Below are positions 8,832-18,897 of a DNA stretch of 64,000 nt, piece after piece (within the stretch, counting starts at the first letter, position 1; every line of letters begins with the position of its first letter). Below the pieces are notes generated by a model that did not search any database, was not told the origin of the DNA, and was given only the letters and a program-made list of their open reading frames with translations. Source of the DNA: an uncultured SAR86 cluster bacterium (lineage in GTDB: Bacteria; Pseudomonadota; Gammaproteobacteria; Magnimaribacterales; D2472); the NCBI GenBank assembly GCA_902558395.1, contig CACEDS010000003.1, positions 62,001-126,000 on the forward strand. The letters run 5' to 3'. A program made the position numbers and the translations under genes.

Positions 8832-9701
8832 ATGTCAGCAGGCACAAAATTCAGAAACTCACTTAAAGATAATACTCCACTTATTATTCCAGGCGCTATT
8901 AATGCCTACTCGGCAATATTAGCTGAAAAATCAGGCCATAAAGCATTGTACTTATCAGGCGGAGGAGTCGCTGCTGCTTCATATGGAATTCCAGATTTAG
9001 GGATTACATCTATGGAAGATGTTCTTATAGATGTTAAAAGAATTACAAGTGCTTCATCTTTACCACTCCTTGTTGATATTGATACTGGTTGGGGAGGAGC
9101 TTTTAACATAGCTAAAACAATAAAAAATATGATTGATGCTGGCTGTGCTGCAGTTCATATGGAGGATCAAATATCACAAAAAAGATGCGGTCACAGACCT
9201 AACAAATCATTAGTTTCGAAAAATGAAATGCAAGACAGAATAAAAGCAGCTGTGGATGGAAGGCATGATGAGGAATTTTTTATTATGGCTAGAACTGATG
9301 CAATTGCATCAGAGGGTATTGAGGGTGCAATTGATCGAATTGGTTCTTATATTACCGAAGGAGCTGATGGCATATTTCTTGAGGCAGCAACAACTCTTGA
9401 TGAATATGCTGCTGTAAAAAAAGAATTTAATATTCCAATTCTTGCAAATATTACTGAGTTTGGAAAAACTCCATTATTTACAAAAGACGAACTTCATAAG
9501 GTTGGGGTTGATATGATTCTCTTCCCATTAAGTGCCTTTAGGGCAATGAGTAAGATTGCGGAAAAAGTTTACATTTCGATTGCTAAAGAGGGGACACAGA
9601 AAGATCTGTTAGATATAATGCAAACCCGGGAAGAATTATACGATCGATTAAATTATCACAGTTTTGAACAAAAATTGGATGAACTATATAAAGAAGAATA
9701 A
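8832..9701 (+). CDS. prpB: 2-methylisocitrate lyase
   Basis: Cleaves 2-methylisocitrate to pyruvate and succinate, the last step of the methylcitrate route for propionyl-CoA. The 289 residues (E. coli PrpB has about 296) contain the PEP-mutase/isocitrate-lyase-superfamily motifs: LYLSGGGVAAASYGIPDLG, the metal-binding VDIDTGWGG (Asp82, Asp84), VHMEDQ, and the catalytic loop KRCGHRPNK with Cys119. The next gene, prpC, follows after 18 bases with a GAGG ribosome-binding site. No propionate-responsive regulator (prpR-like) lies next to the operon. The enzyme assignment rests on the KRCGHR loop plus the prpC/prpD neighbours. Confidence 0.95.
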   Translation: MSAGTKFRNSLKDNTPLIIPGAINAYSAILAEKSGHKALYLSGGGVAAASYGIPDLGITSMEDVLIDVKRITSASSLPLLVDIDTGWGGAFNIAKTIKNMIDAGCAAVHMEDQISQKRCGHRPNKSLVSKNEMQDRIKAAVDGRHDEEFFIMARTDAIASEGIEGAIDRIGSYITEGADGIFLEAATTLDEYAAVKKEFNIPILANITEFGKTPLFTKDELHKVGVDMILFPLSAFRAMSKIAEKVYISIAKEGTQKDLLDIMQTREELYDRLNYHSFEQKLDELYKEE

Positions 9702-9719
9702 AGAGGATTACTAAATATT

Positions 9720-10841
9720 ATGGTTAAGAAGTTAGAAGGTGCTGGTCTAAGAGGTCAGGTGGCAGGAGAAACGTCATTATCAACAGTTGGTCAGATTGAA
9801 GGCCTTGCATATAGGGGTCATAAGGTTGAAACCTTGGCTGATAAAGCATCATTCGAAGAGGTAGCATACCTACTTCTTTATAATAAACTTCCTAACAAGA
9901 GCGAACTTTCAGAATATAAAGCACTTCTTAAAAGTCAAAGAGACCTTCCTCAAGCACTAAAAGAAGTGCTTCAAAAAATACCAGCGTCGGCTCATCCAAT
10001 GGATGTTATGAGAACCGGAACATCAATGTTGGGAAATCTTGAGCCTGAAGGTGATTTCAATAATCAATTAAATTCAATAAATAGAATGATAGCTACAATG
10101 GCATCAATAGTTACCTACTGGTACAAGTATTCTCATGAGGGCGAAGATATTAGTTTAGTCAATGACGAAGATTCAATGGCAGGCCATTTTTTGCATATAC
10201 TTCATGGAAAAACTCCTAGTGATCTTCATAGAAAAGTAATGGATGTATCTTTAGTACTTTATGCTGAGCATGAATTTAATGCTTCAACTTTTACTGGGAG
10301 AGTTTGTGCATCAACCATGTCTGATATTCATTCGTGTGTTGTGGCTGCTATTGGTTCTTTAAGAGGTCCTCTTCATGGAGGAGCTAATGAAAAGGCAATG
10401 GAGCTAATTGAAAACTGGACCTCAAGAGAAGAAGCAAAAGAGAATATTTTAGCTATGCTTGCCAATAAAGAAAAAATTATGGGTTTTGGGCATGCAGTCT
10501 ATTCTATTCGTGATCCTAGAAATGCTGTCATTAAAGAGTATGCTAAGGAACTTTCTTTGCTTCATGATAACGATACCTTATATCAAGTTGCAGAAGAAGT
10601 TGAAAAGGTCATGGCAGATGAGAAAAAAATGTTTGCCAATGCTGACTTTTTTCACGCTCCAGCATATTTTTATATGGGTATACCAACAAAATTATTCACA
10701 CCAATCTTTGTAATGTCCAGAGTTTCAGGATGGACAGCTCATTGCATGGAACAAAGGGCAAATAATAGAATTATTAGACCAAGTGCTGAATACATTGGTG
10801 TTGAAAGTTCAGAGTGGGTTGATATAGAAGATAGGGACTAA
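9720..10841 (+). CDS. prpC: 2-methylcitrate synthase
   Basis: Condenses propionyl-CoA with oxaloacetate to 2-methylcitrate. At 373 residues it is the short methylcitrate-synthase type rather than the longer GltA. The opening AGLRGQVAGETSLSTVGQ is characteristic of PrpC, and the catalytic triad is visible: His220 in PLHGGAN, His258 in GFGHAVYSIRDPRN and Asp309 in ANADFFHAPAYF. The C terminus has the CoA-binding WTAHCMEQR and NRIIRPSAEYIG blocks. It sits between prpB and prpD, which settles the substrate better than sequence alone, since such enzymes often also act on acetyl-CoA. Start supported by GAGGATTA upstream. Confidence 0.95.
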   Translation: MVKKLEGAGLRGQVAGETSLSTVGQIEGLAYRGHKVETLADKASFEEVAYLLLYNKLPNKSELSEYKALLKSQRDLPQALKEVLQKIPASAHPMDVMRTGTSMLGNLEPEGDFNNQLNSINRMIATMASIVTYWYKYSHEGEDISLVNDEDSMAGHFLHILHGKTPSDLHRKVMDVSLVLYAEHEFNASTFTGRVCASTMSDIHSCVVAAIGSLRGPLHGGANEKAMELIENWTSREEAKENILAMLANKEKIMGFGHAVYSIRDPRNAVIKEYAKELSLLHDNDTLYQVAEEVEKVMADEKKMFANADFFHAPAYFYMGIPTKLFTPIFVMSRVSGWTAHCMEQRANNRIIRPSAEYIGVESSEWVDIEDRD

Positions 10842-10844
10842 TTC

Positions 10845-12305
10845 ATGTCTTCTAATGTTGATTTAAATGTTAGGCCTGGATATGACTCAGTAATTTCTGA
10901 AATCGCTGACTATGTATCAAATTATCAAATTGATTCTGAACTTGCACTAGACACTGCAAGAAATTGCCTCATAGACACAATAGGATGCGGTCTTCTTGCA
11001 TTAAAATTCCCAGCTTGCACCAAAATGCTTGGACCTGTTGTTGATGGAACGTCAGTACCTTATGGAGTTCGGGTACCAGGAACAAATTTTAAACTTGATC
11101 CTATTAAAGGAGCTTTTGATATTGGTTGTATTATAAGGTGGCTCGATTATAACGATACCTGGTTAGCTGCTGAGTGGGGACATCCTTCAGATAATTTAGG
11201 CGGCATTTTAGCTGTAGCAGATTTTATTTCACAAAAAAATATTGAAGAGGATAAAGAGTCTCTTACCATGAAAGATGTTTTAGAAGCCATGATTATGGCT
11301 CATGAAATACAAGGAGTTTTAGCGCTTAAGAACAGCTTTAATAAAGTTGGTCTAGACCATGTTGTTCTTGTAAAAGTTGCATCAACTGCTGTAGTAACAA
11401 AATTAATGGGTGGCACTAATGAGCAAATTAAGGATGCAATTAGTCAGGCTTGGGTAGACGGACAAAGTTTAAGAACTTACAGGCATGCACCAAATGCTGG
11501 CTCAAGAAAAAGCTGGGCAGCTGGTGATGCTACTAGTAGGGCTGTAAGATTGGCTATGATTACTCTCTCAGGTGAGATGGGTTATCCAGGAGTTTTATCT
11601 GCACCTGTTTGGGGTTTTGAAGACGTGCTATTTAAAGGTGAACAGCTTTCCCTTCCTCAAGCTTTTGGCTCTTATGTGATGGAAAATATTCTTTTTAAAA
11701 TCAGTTTTCCAGCTGAATTCCATGCTCAAACTGCAGTTGAGGCAGCTGTTGCACTTCATTCTAATATAAAAGATAAGCTTGATGACATAAAAACTATTGA
11801 GATTACAACACATGAATCTGCTATTAGAATTATCTCTAAAGTTGGTGAGCTTAATAATCCAGCAGACAGAGATCACTGTCTTCAATACATGGTTGCAATA
11901 GGATTACTTAAAGGTGATTTAGTTGCAGAGGATTATGAGGATGACGTTGCTTCTGATCCAAGAGTTGATGCACTAAGAGAAAAAATGGTGATTAATGAAG
12001 ATAAAAGATACTCTGAGGAATATCATGAGGCAGATAAGAGATCTATAGCTAATAGGATTAAAATACATTTTGTTGATGGAAGTTCAACAGATGAAGTTGA
12101 GGTAGAGTACCCGATTGGTCACAAAAGAAGAAGAGAAGAGGGAATACCTGTACTAGAGCAAAAATTCTTAAAAAACTTAGAGATTTCATATGATTCAGAA
12201 AAGTGTGACGAAATTTATGCACTTTGCACGGATCAAAAAAAGCTTGAAAATACTTCAGTTATTGAATTTCAAAAATTATTATCAAAAAAAGAGAATAATT
12301 TTTAA
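10845..12305 (+). CDS. prpD: 2-methylcitrate dehydratase
   Basis: Dehydrates 2-methylcitrate to 2-methyl-cis-aconitate. The 486-residue protein matches E. coli PrpD in length and is an MmgE/PrpD-family member: [18 protein letters not shown] near the N terminus, [59 protein letters not shown], and the C-terminal block from residue 300 with [18 protein letters not shown]. It begins 3 bases after prpC. There is no acnD/prpF pair, so this is the iron-sulfur-free PrpD variant and rehydration to 2-methylisocitrate must be done by an aconitase; acnB at 25656-28238 is the obvious candidate. A small hairpin follows the gene. Confidence 0.95.
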   Translation: MSSNVDLNVRPGYDSVISEIADYVSNYQIDSELALDTARNCLIDTIGCGLLALKFPACTKMLGPVVDGTSVPYGVRVPGTNFKLDPIKGAFDIGCIIRWLDYNDTWLAAEWGHPSDNLGGILAVADFISQKNIEEDKESLTMKDVLEAMIMAHEIQGVLALKNSFNKVGLDHVVLVKVASTAVVTKLMGGTNEQIKDAISQAWVDGQSLRTYRHAPNAGSRKSWAAGDATSRAVRLAMITLSGEMGYPGVLSAPVWGFEDVLFKGEQLSLPQAFGSYVMENILFKISFPAEFHAQTAVEAAVALHSNIKDKLDDIKTIEITTHESAIRIISKVGELNNPADRDHCLQYMVAIGLLKGDLVAEDYEDDVASDPRVDALREKMVINEDKRYSEEYHEADKRSIANRIKIHFVDGSSTDEVEVEYPIGHKRRREEGIPVLEQKFLKNLEISYDSEKCDEIYALCTDQKKLENTSVIEFQKLLSKKENNF

Positions 12306-12329
12306 TTATTTGATAATGGCCTAAATAAT

Positions 12330-12342
12330 CCCTAAAATAGGG
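12330..12342 (+). terminator. Small hairpin after prpD, possible weak terminator
   Basis: CCCTA-AAA-TAGGG forms a 5-bp stem with a 3-base loop, followed by CGTTTTATC. It lies between the prpD stop and the aroC promoter candidate, a sensible place for termination, but the stem is short and the T run interrupted. Low confidence. Confidence 0.3.
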
Positions 12343-12361
12343 CGTTTTATCAATTTTGGAC

Positions 12362-12367
12362 TATAAT
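12362..12367 (+). promoter_or_regulatory. Likely -10 element for aroC and the long operon
   Basis: A perfect TATAAT lies 7 bases before the aroC ATG (12375). No convincing -35 is visible. As with prpB, transcription from here would give an mRNA with almost no 5' leader. It would serve the uninterrupted 14-gene run that ends with purF. Confidence 0.5.
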
Positions 12368-12374
12368 CACTGCC

Positions 12375-13460
12375 ATGTCAGGCAATACGTTTGGAAATAT
12401 ATTTAAAATTACGACCTTTGGTGAGAGTCATGGGCATGCTTTGGGCTGCATTATCGATGGATGCCCGCCAAATCTTGAGTTATGTGAGGCTGACATACAG
12501 CTTGAATTAGATAGAAGAAAGCCTGGTCAATCAGATGTTACAACTCAGCGAAAAGAAGATGATGCGGTGCAAATATTATCTGGAGTTTTTGAAGGAAAAA
12601 CACTCGGAACACCAATAAGCTTATTGATTTTTAATAAGGATCAACAGTCTAAAGATTACTCAAATATTAAAGATTCTTTCAGGCCTAATCACGCAGATAT
12701 AACTTATCAAGCAAAATATGGTCATAGAGATTACAGAGGCGGAGGTAGATCAAGCGCTAGAGAGACTGCTATGAGGGTTGCTGCAGGTGCTATTGCAAAG
12801 AAATACCTAGCTAGATATGGAGTTAAAACGACAGGATATGTATCACAAATAGGTCATGTTTCAGCTGATTCAATTAATCCAAGCTCTGCAAATGAAAACA
12901 AATACTTCTTTGCAGATTTATCTAAACTTGATGATTTAAATAAGATGTTTAAAGAACTAATTGCTGAAGGTAATTCTGTTGGAGCAAAACTTGGAGTTTG
13001 CGTTGAGAATTGCCCGGTTGGCTTAGGAGAGCCTGTTTTCGATAAACTGAATGCAGATCTTGCTAAAGCAATCATGAGTATTAATGCTGTTAAATCTGTT
13101 TCTATTGGAAATGCAGAAAACATTCTCAATCTAAAAGGCTCTGAGATACGCGATGAAATTAGATCTGATGGATTTGCATCTAATAATGCTGGTGGAATAC
13201 TTGGAGGTATTTCAAACGGCGACAATATAGATTTAGACTTTTTAATCAAGCCAACTTCAAGTATTAAGAAAAAAGGAAAAACTGTCGACAAAGATGGCAA
13301 CGAAGTAAATATTGAAGTTACTGGAAGGCATGACCCATGCGTTGGCATAAGAGCAGTTCCTATCGCAGAGGCAATGGTGAATCTTGTAATCATGGACCAT
13401 CTTTTGAGAAACCGTGCTCAATGCGGTGAGGTTGATCAACAATTACCTTTTACCAAGTAA
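12375..13460 (+). CDS. aroC: Chorismate synthase
   Basis: Converts 5-enolpyruvylshikimate-3-phosphate to chorismate, using reduced FMN, at the end of the shikimate pathway. The 361 residues match the family length. Signatures are [14 protein letters not shown] at the start (invariant GESHG His), [17 protein letters not shown], the [11 protein letters not shown] loop (residues ~121-132), [12 protein letters not shown]-like mid region, [10 protein letters not shown] and [19 protein letters not shown]. It heads the long operon and feeds tryptophan synthesis, three genes of which lie downstream in the same run. leuC starts one base after its stop, the only non-coding base within the operon. Confidence 0.97.
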   Translation: MSGNTFGNIFKITTFGESHGHALGCIIDGCPPNLELCEADIQLELDRRKPGQSDVTTQRKEDDAVQILSGVFEGKTLGTPISLLIFNKDQQSKDYSNIKDSFRPNHADITYQAKYGHRDYRGGGRSSARETAMRVAAGAIAKKYLARYGVKTTGYVSQIGHVSADSINPSSANENKYFFADLSKLDDLNKMFKELIAEGNSVGAKLGVCVENCPVGLGEPVFDKLNADLAKAIMSINAVKSVSIGNAENILNLKGSEIRDEIRSDGFASNNAGGILGGISNGDNIDLDFLIKPTSSIKKKGKTVDKDGNEVNIEVTGRHDPCVGIRAVPIAEAMVNLVIMDHLLRNRAQCGEVDQQLPFTK

Positions 13461-13461
13461 G

Positions 13462-14862
13462 ATGCCAAAGACTTTATACGACAAGCTTTGGGAAGAGCAT
13501 CATATAACCACTTTAGATTCATCGGAATCTTTATTGTATATAGATAGACAGTATCTTCATGAGGTTACATCTCCTCAGGCTTTTGAGGGGCTATCTAAAA
13601 AAGGGTTATCTCCATGGAGATTGAATGCAAATATTGCTACACCTGATCATAATGTTCCTACCGAAAGAGGAGAGTCTTTTAAAACAGAAAATATAAAAGA
13701 TGAGATATCAAAAATACAAGTAACAGAGCTTGATAAAAATTGTAATAAGTTTGGTATTAAGCAATTTGATATAACATCAATCAATCAAGGAATAGTTCAT
13801 GTTATTGGTCCTGAGCTTGGTTATACACTACCTGGCATGACAATAGTTTGTGGAGATTCTCATACATCAACACATGGTGCATTTGGATGTTTGGCTATGG
13901 GCATAGGAACATCTGAGGTGGAACATGTTCTTGCAACACAAACATTAAAAGTTTCAAAACTTAAGAATATGAGAGTTAAATTTAATGGCGAGCCGCAAGA
14001 AGGAGTGACTTCAAAAGATATTGTTCTATTTTTAATAAGAACAATAGGAACTGCTGGAGGTAACGGTCATGCAATAGAGTTTGCCGGATCATATATTGAG
14101 AGCATATCTATGGAAGCTAGAATGACAATATGTAATATGTCTATCGAAGCTGGGGCAAAGGTTGGGTTAATTGCTCCAGATGCAACAACCTTTAATTACG
14201 TTAAAGATCATAGCCAATTATCAGAAGAGGAGTTTGAAGATGCCATGTCTCATTGGACATCACTTGTTTCTGATAATGATGCTTCTTTTGATAAAGAGAT
14301 AGAAATAGATATTTCTTTAATTAAACCTCAGGTTACATGGGGAACATCACCAGAAATGGTCGTTGATTTTGATCAAGAAATTCCAAATTTAGATTTTGTT
14401 GATGGTGAAAATAAGAGAAATTATGAATTAGCAAAAAAATATATGGGCATAGAAGAAAATCAGAAAGTTACAGATTTAAAATTTGACAGAGTTTTTATAG
14501 GTTCGTGTACAAATTCAAGAATCGAAGATCTTAGAGATGCAGCAAAAGTTGTCGATGGAAAAAAAGTTTCAGAAGATATTATTGAAGCTATTGTTGTACC
14601 AGGATCAGGCCTAGTTAAAGAACAGGCTGAATCTGAGGGGTTGAATATAATTTTTGAAAAAGCAGGATTTGTGTGGAGAGATCCAGGCTGTTCAATGTGT
14701 TTAGGAATGAATCCAGATCAATTAAAACCCTATGAAAGATGTGCTTCAACATCTAATAGAAATTTTGAAGGCAGACAGGGCAACCTTGGTAGAACTCATC
14801 TAATGAGTCCTTTAATGGCAGCCCTCACAGCTGTGAATGGGAGAGTTGTTGATCCATCATGA
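13462..14862 (+). CDS. leuC: 3-isopropylmalate dehydratase, large subunit
   Basis: With LeuD, isomerises 2-isopropylmalate to 3-isopropylmalate via a [4Fe-4S] cluster in leucine synthesis. From the ATG at 13462 the protein is 466 residues, exactly the E. coli length, and starts [15 protein letters not shown]; an upstream in-frame start inside aroC would add 16 residues of read-through and is rejected. Motifs: [41 protein letters not shown] and [15 protein letters not shown], the last two supplying the three cluster cysteines. The stop overlaps leuD by four bases. leuA is not in the window. Confidence 0.97.
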   Translation: MPKTLYDKLWEEHHITTLDSSESLLYIDRQYLHEVTSPQAFEGLSKKGLSPWRLNANIATPDHNVPTERGESFKTENIKDEISKIQVTELDKNCNKFGIKQFDITSINQGIVHVIGPELGYTLPGMTIVCGDSHTSTHGAFGCLAMGIGTSEVEHVLATQTLKVSKLKNMRVKFNGEPQEGVTSKDIVLFLIRTIGTAGGNGHAIEFAGSYIESISMEARMTICNMSIEAGAKVGLIAPDATTFNYVKDHSQLSEEEFEDAMSHWTSLVSDNDASFDKEIEIDISLIKPQVTWGTSPEMVVDFDQEIPNLDFVDGENKRNYELAKKYMGIEENQKVTDLKFDRVFIGSCTNSRIEDLRDAAKVVDGKKVSEDIIEAIVVPGSGLVKEQAESEGLNIIFEKAGFVWRDPGCSMCLGMNPDQLKPYERCASTSNRNFEGRQGNLGRTHLMSPLMAALTAVNGRVVDPS

Positions 14863-15509
14863 AGATTGAAGGAAACGAATTAATAATAAGCGGTGTTGTA
14901 GCTACGATCGATAGAGATAATATTGATACTGATCAAATCATTCCTACTGAATACTTAAAATCAATAAAGAAGTTTGGTTTTGAAGATTATCTATTTGATG
15001 GGTGGAGATATCTTGATGAAGGTAAATTAGGAATATCTAAAAATGACAGGGAACAGAATCCAGATTTTATTTTAAATCAAGTCCCTTATGATAAAGCCAC
15101 CATTTTATTAACTAGAGATAATTTTGGTTGTGGCTCTTCAAGAGAGCATGCTGTATGGGCTTTAAGAGATTTTGGAATAAAGATAGTCATAGCTTCATCT
15201 TTTGGAGATATTTTTTATAACAATTGTTTTAAAAATGGAGTTTTACCAATAAAACTTGATAAAAATAAGATTGAAGATTTGTTTCAGAAAATGAGCGATA
15301 ATTCAGCTGACTTATCTGTAAGCCTTGATTCAAAAAAAATATTTCAAAATGAAAATGAACTCTATAGCTTTGATGTTGAAGAAAACCTTCTAGAAAGAAT
15401 AATTTATGGTTTAGATGATGTTGACATGACGTTAAAACATAAAGCTAAAATACTAGCTTTTGAGCAGACACGAATGAAAAATACACCATGGATATTTTCA
15501 AATGACTAA
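14859..15509 (+). CDS. leuD: 3-isopropylmalate dehydratase, small subunit
   Basis: Partner of LeuC; this swivelling domain completes the active site. The 216 residues show [22 protein letters not shown] near the start and the [17 protein letters not shown] motif (residues ~87-103), followed by [17 protein letters not shown]. Length is slightly above E. coli LeuD (201). The gene overlaps leuC by four bases (ATGA) and leuB by eight, so translation of the three leu genes is probably coupled. Confidence 0.96.
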   Translation: MKIEGNELIISGVVATIDRDNIDTDQIIPTEYLKSIKKFGFEDYLFDGWRYLDEGKLGISKNDREQNPDFILNQVPYDKATILLTRDNFGCGSSREHAVWALRDFGIKIVIASSFGDIFYNNCFKNGVLPIKLDKNKIEDLFQKMSDNSADLSVSLDSKKIFQNENELYSFDVEENLLERIIYGLDDVDMTLKHKAKILAFEQTRMKNTPWIFSND

Positions 15510-16578
15510 AAAGATTTTAATTTTGCCTGGAGATGGTATTGGTCAAGAAGTTACTGCTTCTGCAAAAGAAGTTTTAGACTTTTTAATTGCAGAACATAAT
15601 CTTAATTTTAGTATTGAAGAAATGGATGCAGGTGGAACAGCTTATGATAAGTTTGAATCACCCTTGCCAGAACAAGTTTTGGCAAATGCAAAAGAAAGTG
15701 ATGCAATATTATTTGGTGCTGTTGGTGGACCAAAATGGGATGACCTAGATTGGGACAATAGACCAGAACAAGCACTTTTATCATTAAGAAAAGAATTAGA
15801 GTTATTTGCTAACTTAAGACCTGCATTTTTATTTAATGAGCTTGCTGCAGCATCCCCAATTAAAAATCATATTATTGAAAATTTAGATATTCTGATTGTT
15901 CGTGAGCTAACAGGAGGAATATATTTTGGTGAACCTAGAGCAATTCTTGAGGATGAAAATCCTCCGTATGCATTTAATACGATGGTTTATAACGAAAATG
16001 AGATTAAACGTATTGCGAAGGTGGCTTTTGAATCAGCACAAAAAAGAGGTGGAAAACTTTGCTCAGTTGAAAAGGCAAATGTTCTTGAGGTTTCTAAGTT
16101 TTGGAGATCTATAGTTTCAGATATGGCCAAAGATTATCCAGATGTAGAACTTTCTCACCAACTTGCTGACAATACTGCAATGCAGCTAGTTCTCAATCCA
16201 AATCAATACGATGTAATTGTATCAAGTAACCTATTTGGAGATATCTTGTCTGACATAGCCGCAACACTATCTGGATCAATTGGCATGCTGCCATCTGCTT
16301 CATTAAACAGCTCATCACAGGGCATGTATGAGCCTTGTCATGGTAGCGCTCCAGATATTGCTGGAATGGATATAGCTAATCCAATTGCAATGATCGCTTC
16401 GCTTGGCATGGCTTTAAAATATTCATTAGATCAAAAAGAGTTATCCGATAGCATTGACCGTGCTATCAAAGAATTTATTGCCAAAGGTTATAGAACAAAA
16501 GATATAAGCACTAACGATGAGTACGTAAAAACCTCTGAAGTAGCATCAATATTAATAGGAATATTAAAAAATGGATAA
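15502..16578 (+). CDS. leuB: 3-isopropylmalate dehydrogenase
   Basis: Oxidatively decarboxylates 3-isopropylmalate with NAD+ in leucine synthesis. The 358-residue beta-decarboxylating dehydrogenase has ILPGDGIGQEV at the start, GAVGGPKWDDL, the arginine-rich RKELELFANLRPA helix, RELTGGIYFGEPR, the KANVLEVSKFWR block with catalytic Lys, SNLFGDILSDIAA and the NAD-binding EPCHGSAPDIAG loop. GAVGGPKWD and LTGGIYFG separate it from isocitrate dehydrogenase. It overlaps leuD by 8 bases and asd by 8 bases. Confidence 0.97.
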   Translation: MTKKILILPGDGIGQEVTASAKEVLDFLIAEHNLNFSIEEMDAGGTAYDKFESPLPEQVLANAKESDAILFGAVGGPKWDDLDWDNRPEQALLSLRKELELFANLRPAFLFNELAAASPIKNHIIENLDILIVRELTGGIYFGEPRAILEDENPPYAFNTMVYNENEIKRIAKVAFESAQKRGGKLCSVEKANVLEVSKFWRSIVSDMAKDYPDVELSHQLADNTAMQLVLNPNQYDVIVSSNLFGDILSDIAATLSGSIGMLPSASLNSSSQGMYEPCHGSAPDIAGMDIANPIAMIASLGMALKYSLDQKELSDSIDRAIKEFIAKGYRTKDISTNDEYVKTSEVASILIGILKNG

Positions 16579-17590
16579 AACATTAAATATGGCGCTTGTT
16601 GGCGCTTCTGGTGTAGTGGGTAAAAAAATTCTTCAATTGCTCGAAAAAAAAGGTGTTCAAGTAGACAAGTTGTTTCCATTGGGTAGTTCAACAGTTGGCC
16701 AAACTGTGCATTTTCAAAATCAAGATTACGTTATTGGAAGTCTTGATGATTTTGATCCAACTGATGCAAATATAACTATATTTTCAGCAGGTGGCTCTGT
16801 TGCAAAACAGTATGCTAGAAAATTTGTAGAGGCTGGTAATTATGTAATAGATTTATCTTCTGAGTTCAGGTATGAAGATGACGTGCCGCTAATTATCCCT
16901 GAGATTAATGGCAATATTGTTGAGAATCTTGATGAACCAACATTAATTGCTAATCCAAATTGTTCAACCTCACAGCTTTTAATGGTTTTAAAACCAATTC
17001 ATGAGCAGTTTGGAATTGAATTTTTAAACATTGCAACATATCAAGCAGTTTCTGGAACTGGTAAAGAGGCTGTAGAAGAGTTGAGATCCCAAACTTATGA
17101 GAGTGATACTGCAGAATCAAAAGTTTATCCAAAACCAATCGCATTTAACGTAATACCTCAATGTGATATCTTTCTAGATAATGCTTTTACAAAAGAAGAG
17201 ATGAAATTAGTCTGGGAAACTAAAAAAATATTAGACCCAAATATTGAGGTACAGGCAACTTGTGCCAGAGTTCCTGTTTTTAATGGACATTCAGAAGCAG
17301 TTTTTTTAAAGCTTTCAAACTCAGCTTCAAGAGAAGAGGTTATTAATTCTGTTGAAGGTAATGAGGGAGTATGCGTTATGGATAATCCTGATACTTTAGA
17401 GTATCCAACACCTTATGAACAAGCTAATGACTCTGAGGATGTTTATGTTGGAAGAATACGTTCACAACAAATTCAAGGAGATTCATGGGTTTCACTTTGG
17501 GTTGTTGCAGATAACGTATACGGAAAAGGCGCTGCTCTTAATGCTGTGCAGATACTTCAAAAGTTAATTACAAATAATAAATTGTGTTAA
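16571..17590 (+). CDS. asd: Aspartate-semialdehyde dehydrogenase
   Basis: Reduces aspartyl phosphate to aspartate semialdehyde, the branch point to lysine/diaminopimelate, methionine and threonine. The 339 residues have the N-terminal NADP motif GASGVVGKK (residues 11-19), FSAGGSVAKQYA, the catalytic NPNCSTSQ (Cys131), a conserved AFNVIPQCD-like block, ATCARVPVFNGHSEAV (catalytic His) and the terminal VADNVYGKGAALNAVQI. It acts right after LysC, whose gene is at 47209. It lies between leuB and fimV, as in Pseudomonas, overlapping both. Confidence 0.97.
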   Translation: MDKTLNMALVGASGVVGKKILQLLEKKGVQVDKLFPLGSSTVGQTVHFQNQDYVIGSLDDFDPTDANITIFSAGGSVAKQYARKFVEAGNYVIDLSSEFRYEDDVPLIIPEINGNIVENLDEPTLIANPNCSTSQLLMVLKPIHEQFGIEFLNIATYQAVSGTGKEAVEELRSQTYESDTAESKVYPKPIAFNVIPQCDIFLDNAFTKEEMKLVWETKKILDPNIEVQATCARVPVFNGHSEAVFLKLSNSASREEVINSVEGNEGVCVMDNPDTLEYPTPYEQANDSEDVYVGRIRSQQIQGDSWVSLWVVADNVYGKGAALNAVQILQKLITNNKLC

Positions 17591-18897
17591 GAGTTTTTGT
17601 ATTATCTTTAATCCTTCTTCCTCTAAATATAGTTGCCGACGCTTTTTTATCTTCTCCCAAGTTATCGCTTAATTCTCAAGGGGAAAGAGTAATTGAATTT
17701 AAGATCCAAAGCGCTAGGATTTCTGATGAAGATATTATCTTAAAAGAGTACAAGTCTAACGAATTATTAAATCAAGAAAATATTTCCTATACCTTATTAG
17801 AGGACTTTTCTTCTTATAAGACCTATTCAATAGTTTTAAATAACTCTTACGATGGAAATTATTTTAATTTTAAGTTGGTTATAGAGGATCAAATATCAAA
17901 AGATATATTTATTTTTTTACCCTCAAAACTAAAATCCTCTTCAAAAAAACCTAAACCCACTCAATTATATAAACCAGCTATCATTGAAAAATCAAATGAT
18001 GTACCTCCAATGGAGATTCTTCCTGCTGTTAAAGAGACTAAAAAAGAGCTAAGAGTTATTAAAGCTAATGAAATTACAACAATGTGGAGTTTGGCTTCAA
18101 ACATTAAGACAGATATGTCTGATGCATCAATATATCAAATAATGTGGTCAATTTATCTTGGAAACAAAAATGCATTTATAGATGGAAATATTAATCTAGT
18201 TCGAAATGATAAAGATTTAATAATTCCTTCATATTCAAGCATATCTGAGACTTCGCACACCCAGGCAAAAGCTTCAATTCTTGCTATGAATGAATCATAT
18301 TCTTTATCTATAGCACCAGCAGTAAAATCCTTATTAGTTTTAACTGCTCCAAAAATAATAGAAGCACCTGAACAGAAAGTTAAAGAGATTGTTAACGAAG
18401 ATGAGACTAAACAGTTGGATATTAATAACGAAGAATTAAATGATCCAGCAGACATTATTAAAAATAATACTAAAACACTTGAAATGGCCTTTGAAAGCAA
18501 AGTTGCTGAGGAATTAATTAAAGAGACGGAGGATATAAAACCTGCTGATGTTCAAGAATTTGGATTAATGGACCTCCTTTTTGTTGCATTTGTATCAATT
18601 CTCTCTGGAATTTTAATAGCACTGATTTATATTCAGCTCAAATCAAGACAGGCAAAGAAAATAGATTATGATTTTGATGAAGCTCCTGATACTTCGTCAT
18701 CTATTGCGGGTTTACCAAAAGGCCTTAGCATTACAAATAATGAAGAAGAGCAGCAACTAGACCTTGCAGTGACATATTTTGAGATGGGTGATTTAGAAAA
18801 CTCTAAATCTATTTTAGATGATCTAATTAAGTCATCTCAGAGCGATAAAATAAAAAATAATGCTAAAGCTTTGCTTGATAAATTTTCTGAAAAGTGA
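17584..18897 (+). CDS. fimV: FimV-like cell-pole / peptidoglycan-associated membrane protein (short form)
   Basis: A single-pass inner-membrane protein of the FimV family, which organises polar structures and type IV pilus function in Pseudomonas. Visible order: signal-like N terminus (MLRVFVLSLILLPLNIVADAF); periplasmic FimV N-terminal domain (25-115); Lys/Pro-rich linker; LysM-like domain around 157-215 (TTMWSLASNI, IMWSIYLGNKNAFIDGNINL, DLIIPSYSS); acidic region; one membrane helix near 325-350; cytoplasmic C-terminal FimV/TPR motif (LDLAVTYFEMGDLENSKSILDDLI). At 437 residues it is about half the length of P. aeruginosa FimV. It starts with GTG inside the last codons of asd. Position between asd and truA supports the identity. 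No pilus genes are in the window. Confidence 0.85.
   Translation: MLRVFVLSLILLPLNIVADAFLSSPKLSLNSQGERVIEFKIQSARISDEDIILKEYKSNELLNQENISYTLLEDFSSYKTYSIVLNNSYDGNYFNFKLVIEDQISKDIFIFLPSKLKSSSKKPKPTQLYKPAIIEKSNDVPPMEILPAVKETKKELRVIKANEITTMWSLASNIKTDMSDASIYQIMWSIYLGNKNAFIDGNINLVRNDKDLIIPSYSSISETSHTQAKASILAMNESYSLSIAPAVKSLLVLTAPKIIEAPEQKVKEIVNEDETKQLDINNEELNDPADIIKNNTKTLEMAFESKVAEELIKETEDIKPADVQEFGLMDLLFVAFVSILSGILIALIYIQLKSRQAKKIDYDFDEAPDTSSSIAGLPKGLSITNNEEEQQLDLAVTYFEMGDLENSKSILDDLIKSSQSDKIKNNAKALLDKFSEK

Noticed and set aside
12854-13393. A 179-codon open frame antisense to aroC
   Set aside because: It lies wholly within a clear chorismate synthase gene on the other strand, has Ser/Leu/Pro-rich composition typical of reverse-complement frames, no ribosome-binding site and no recognisable motif.
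13414-13461. A longer LeuC starting inside aroC
   Set aside because: The ATG at 13462 gives exactly 466 residues starting with the conserved LYDKLWEEH; the additional residues are aroC read in another frame.
17584-18897. Pseudogene reading of fimV because it is half the usual length
   Set aside because: Signal sequence, FimV domain, LysM-like domain, membrane helix and C-terminal motif are all present in order with an open frame; it is a short form rather than a broken gene.
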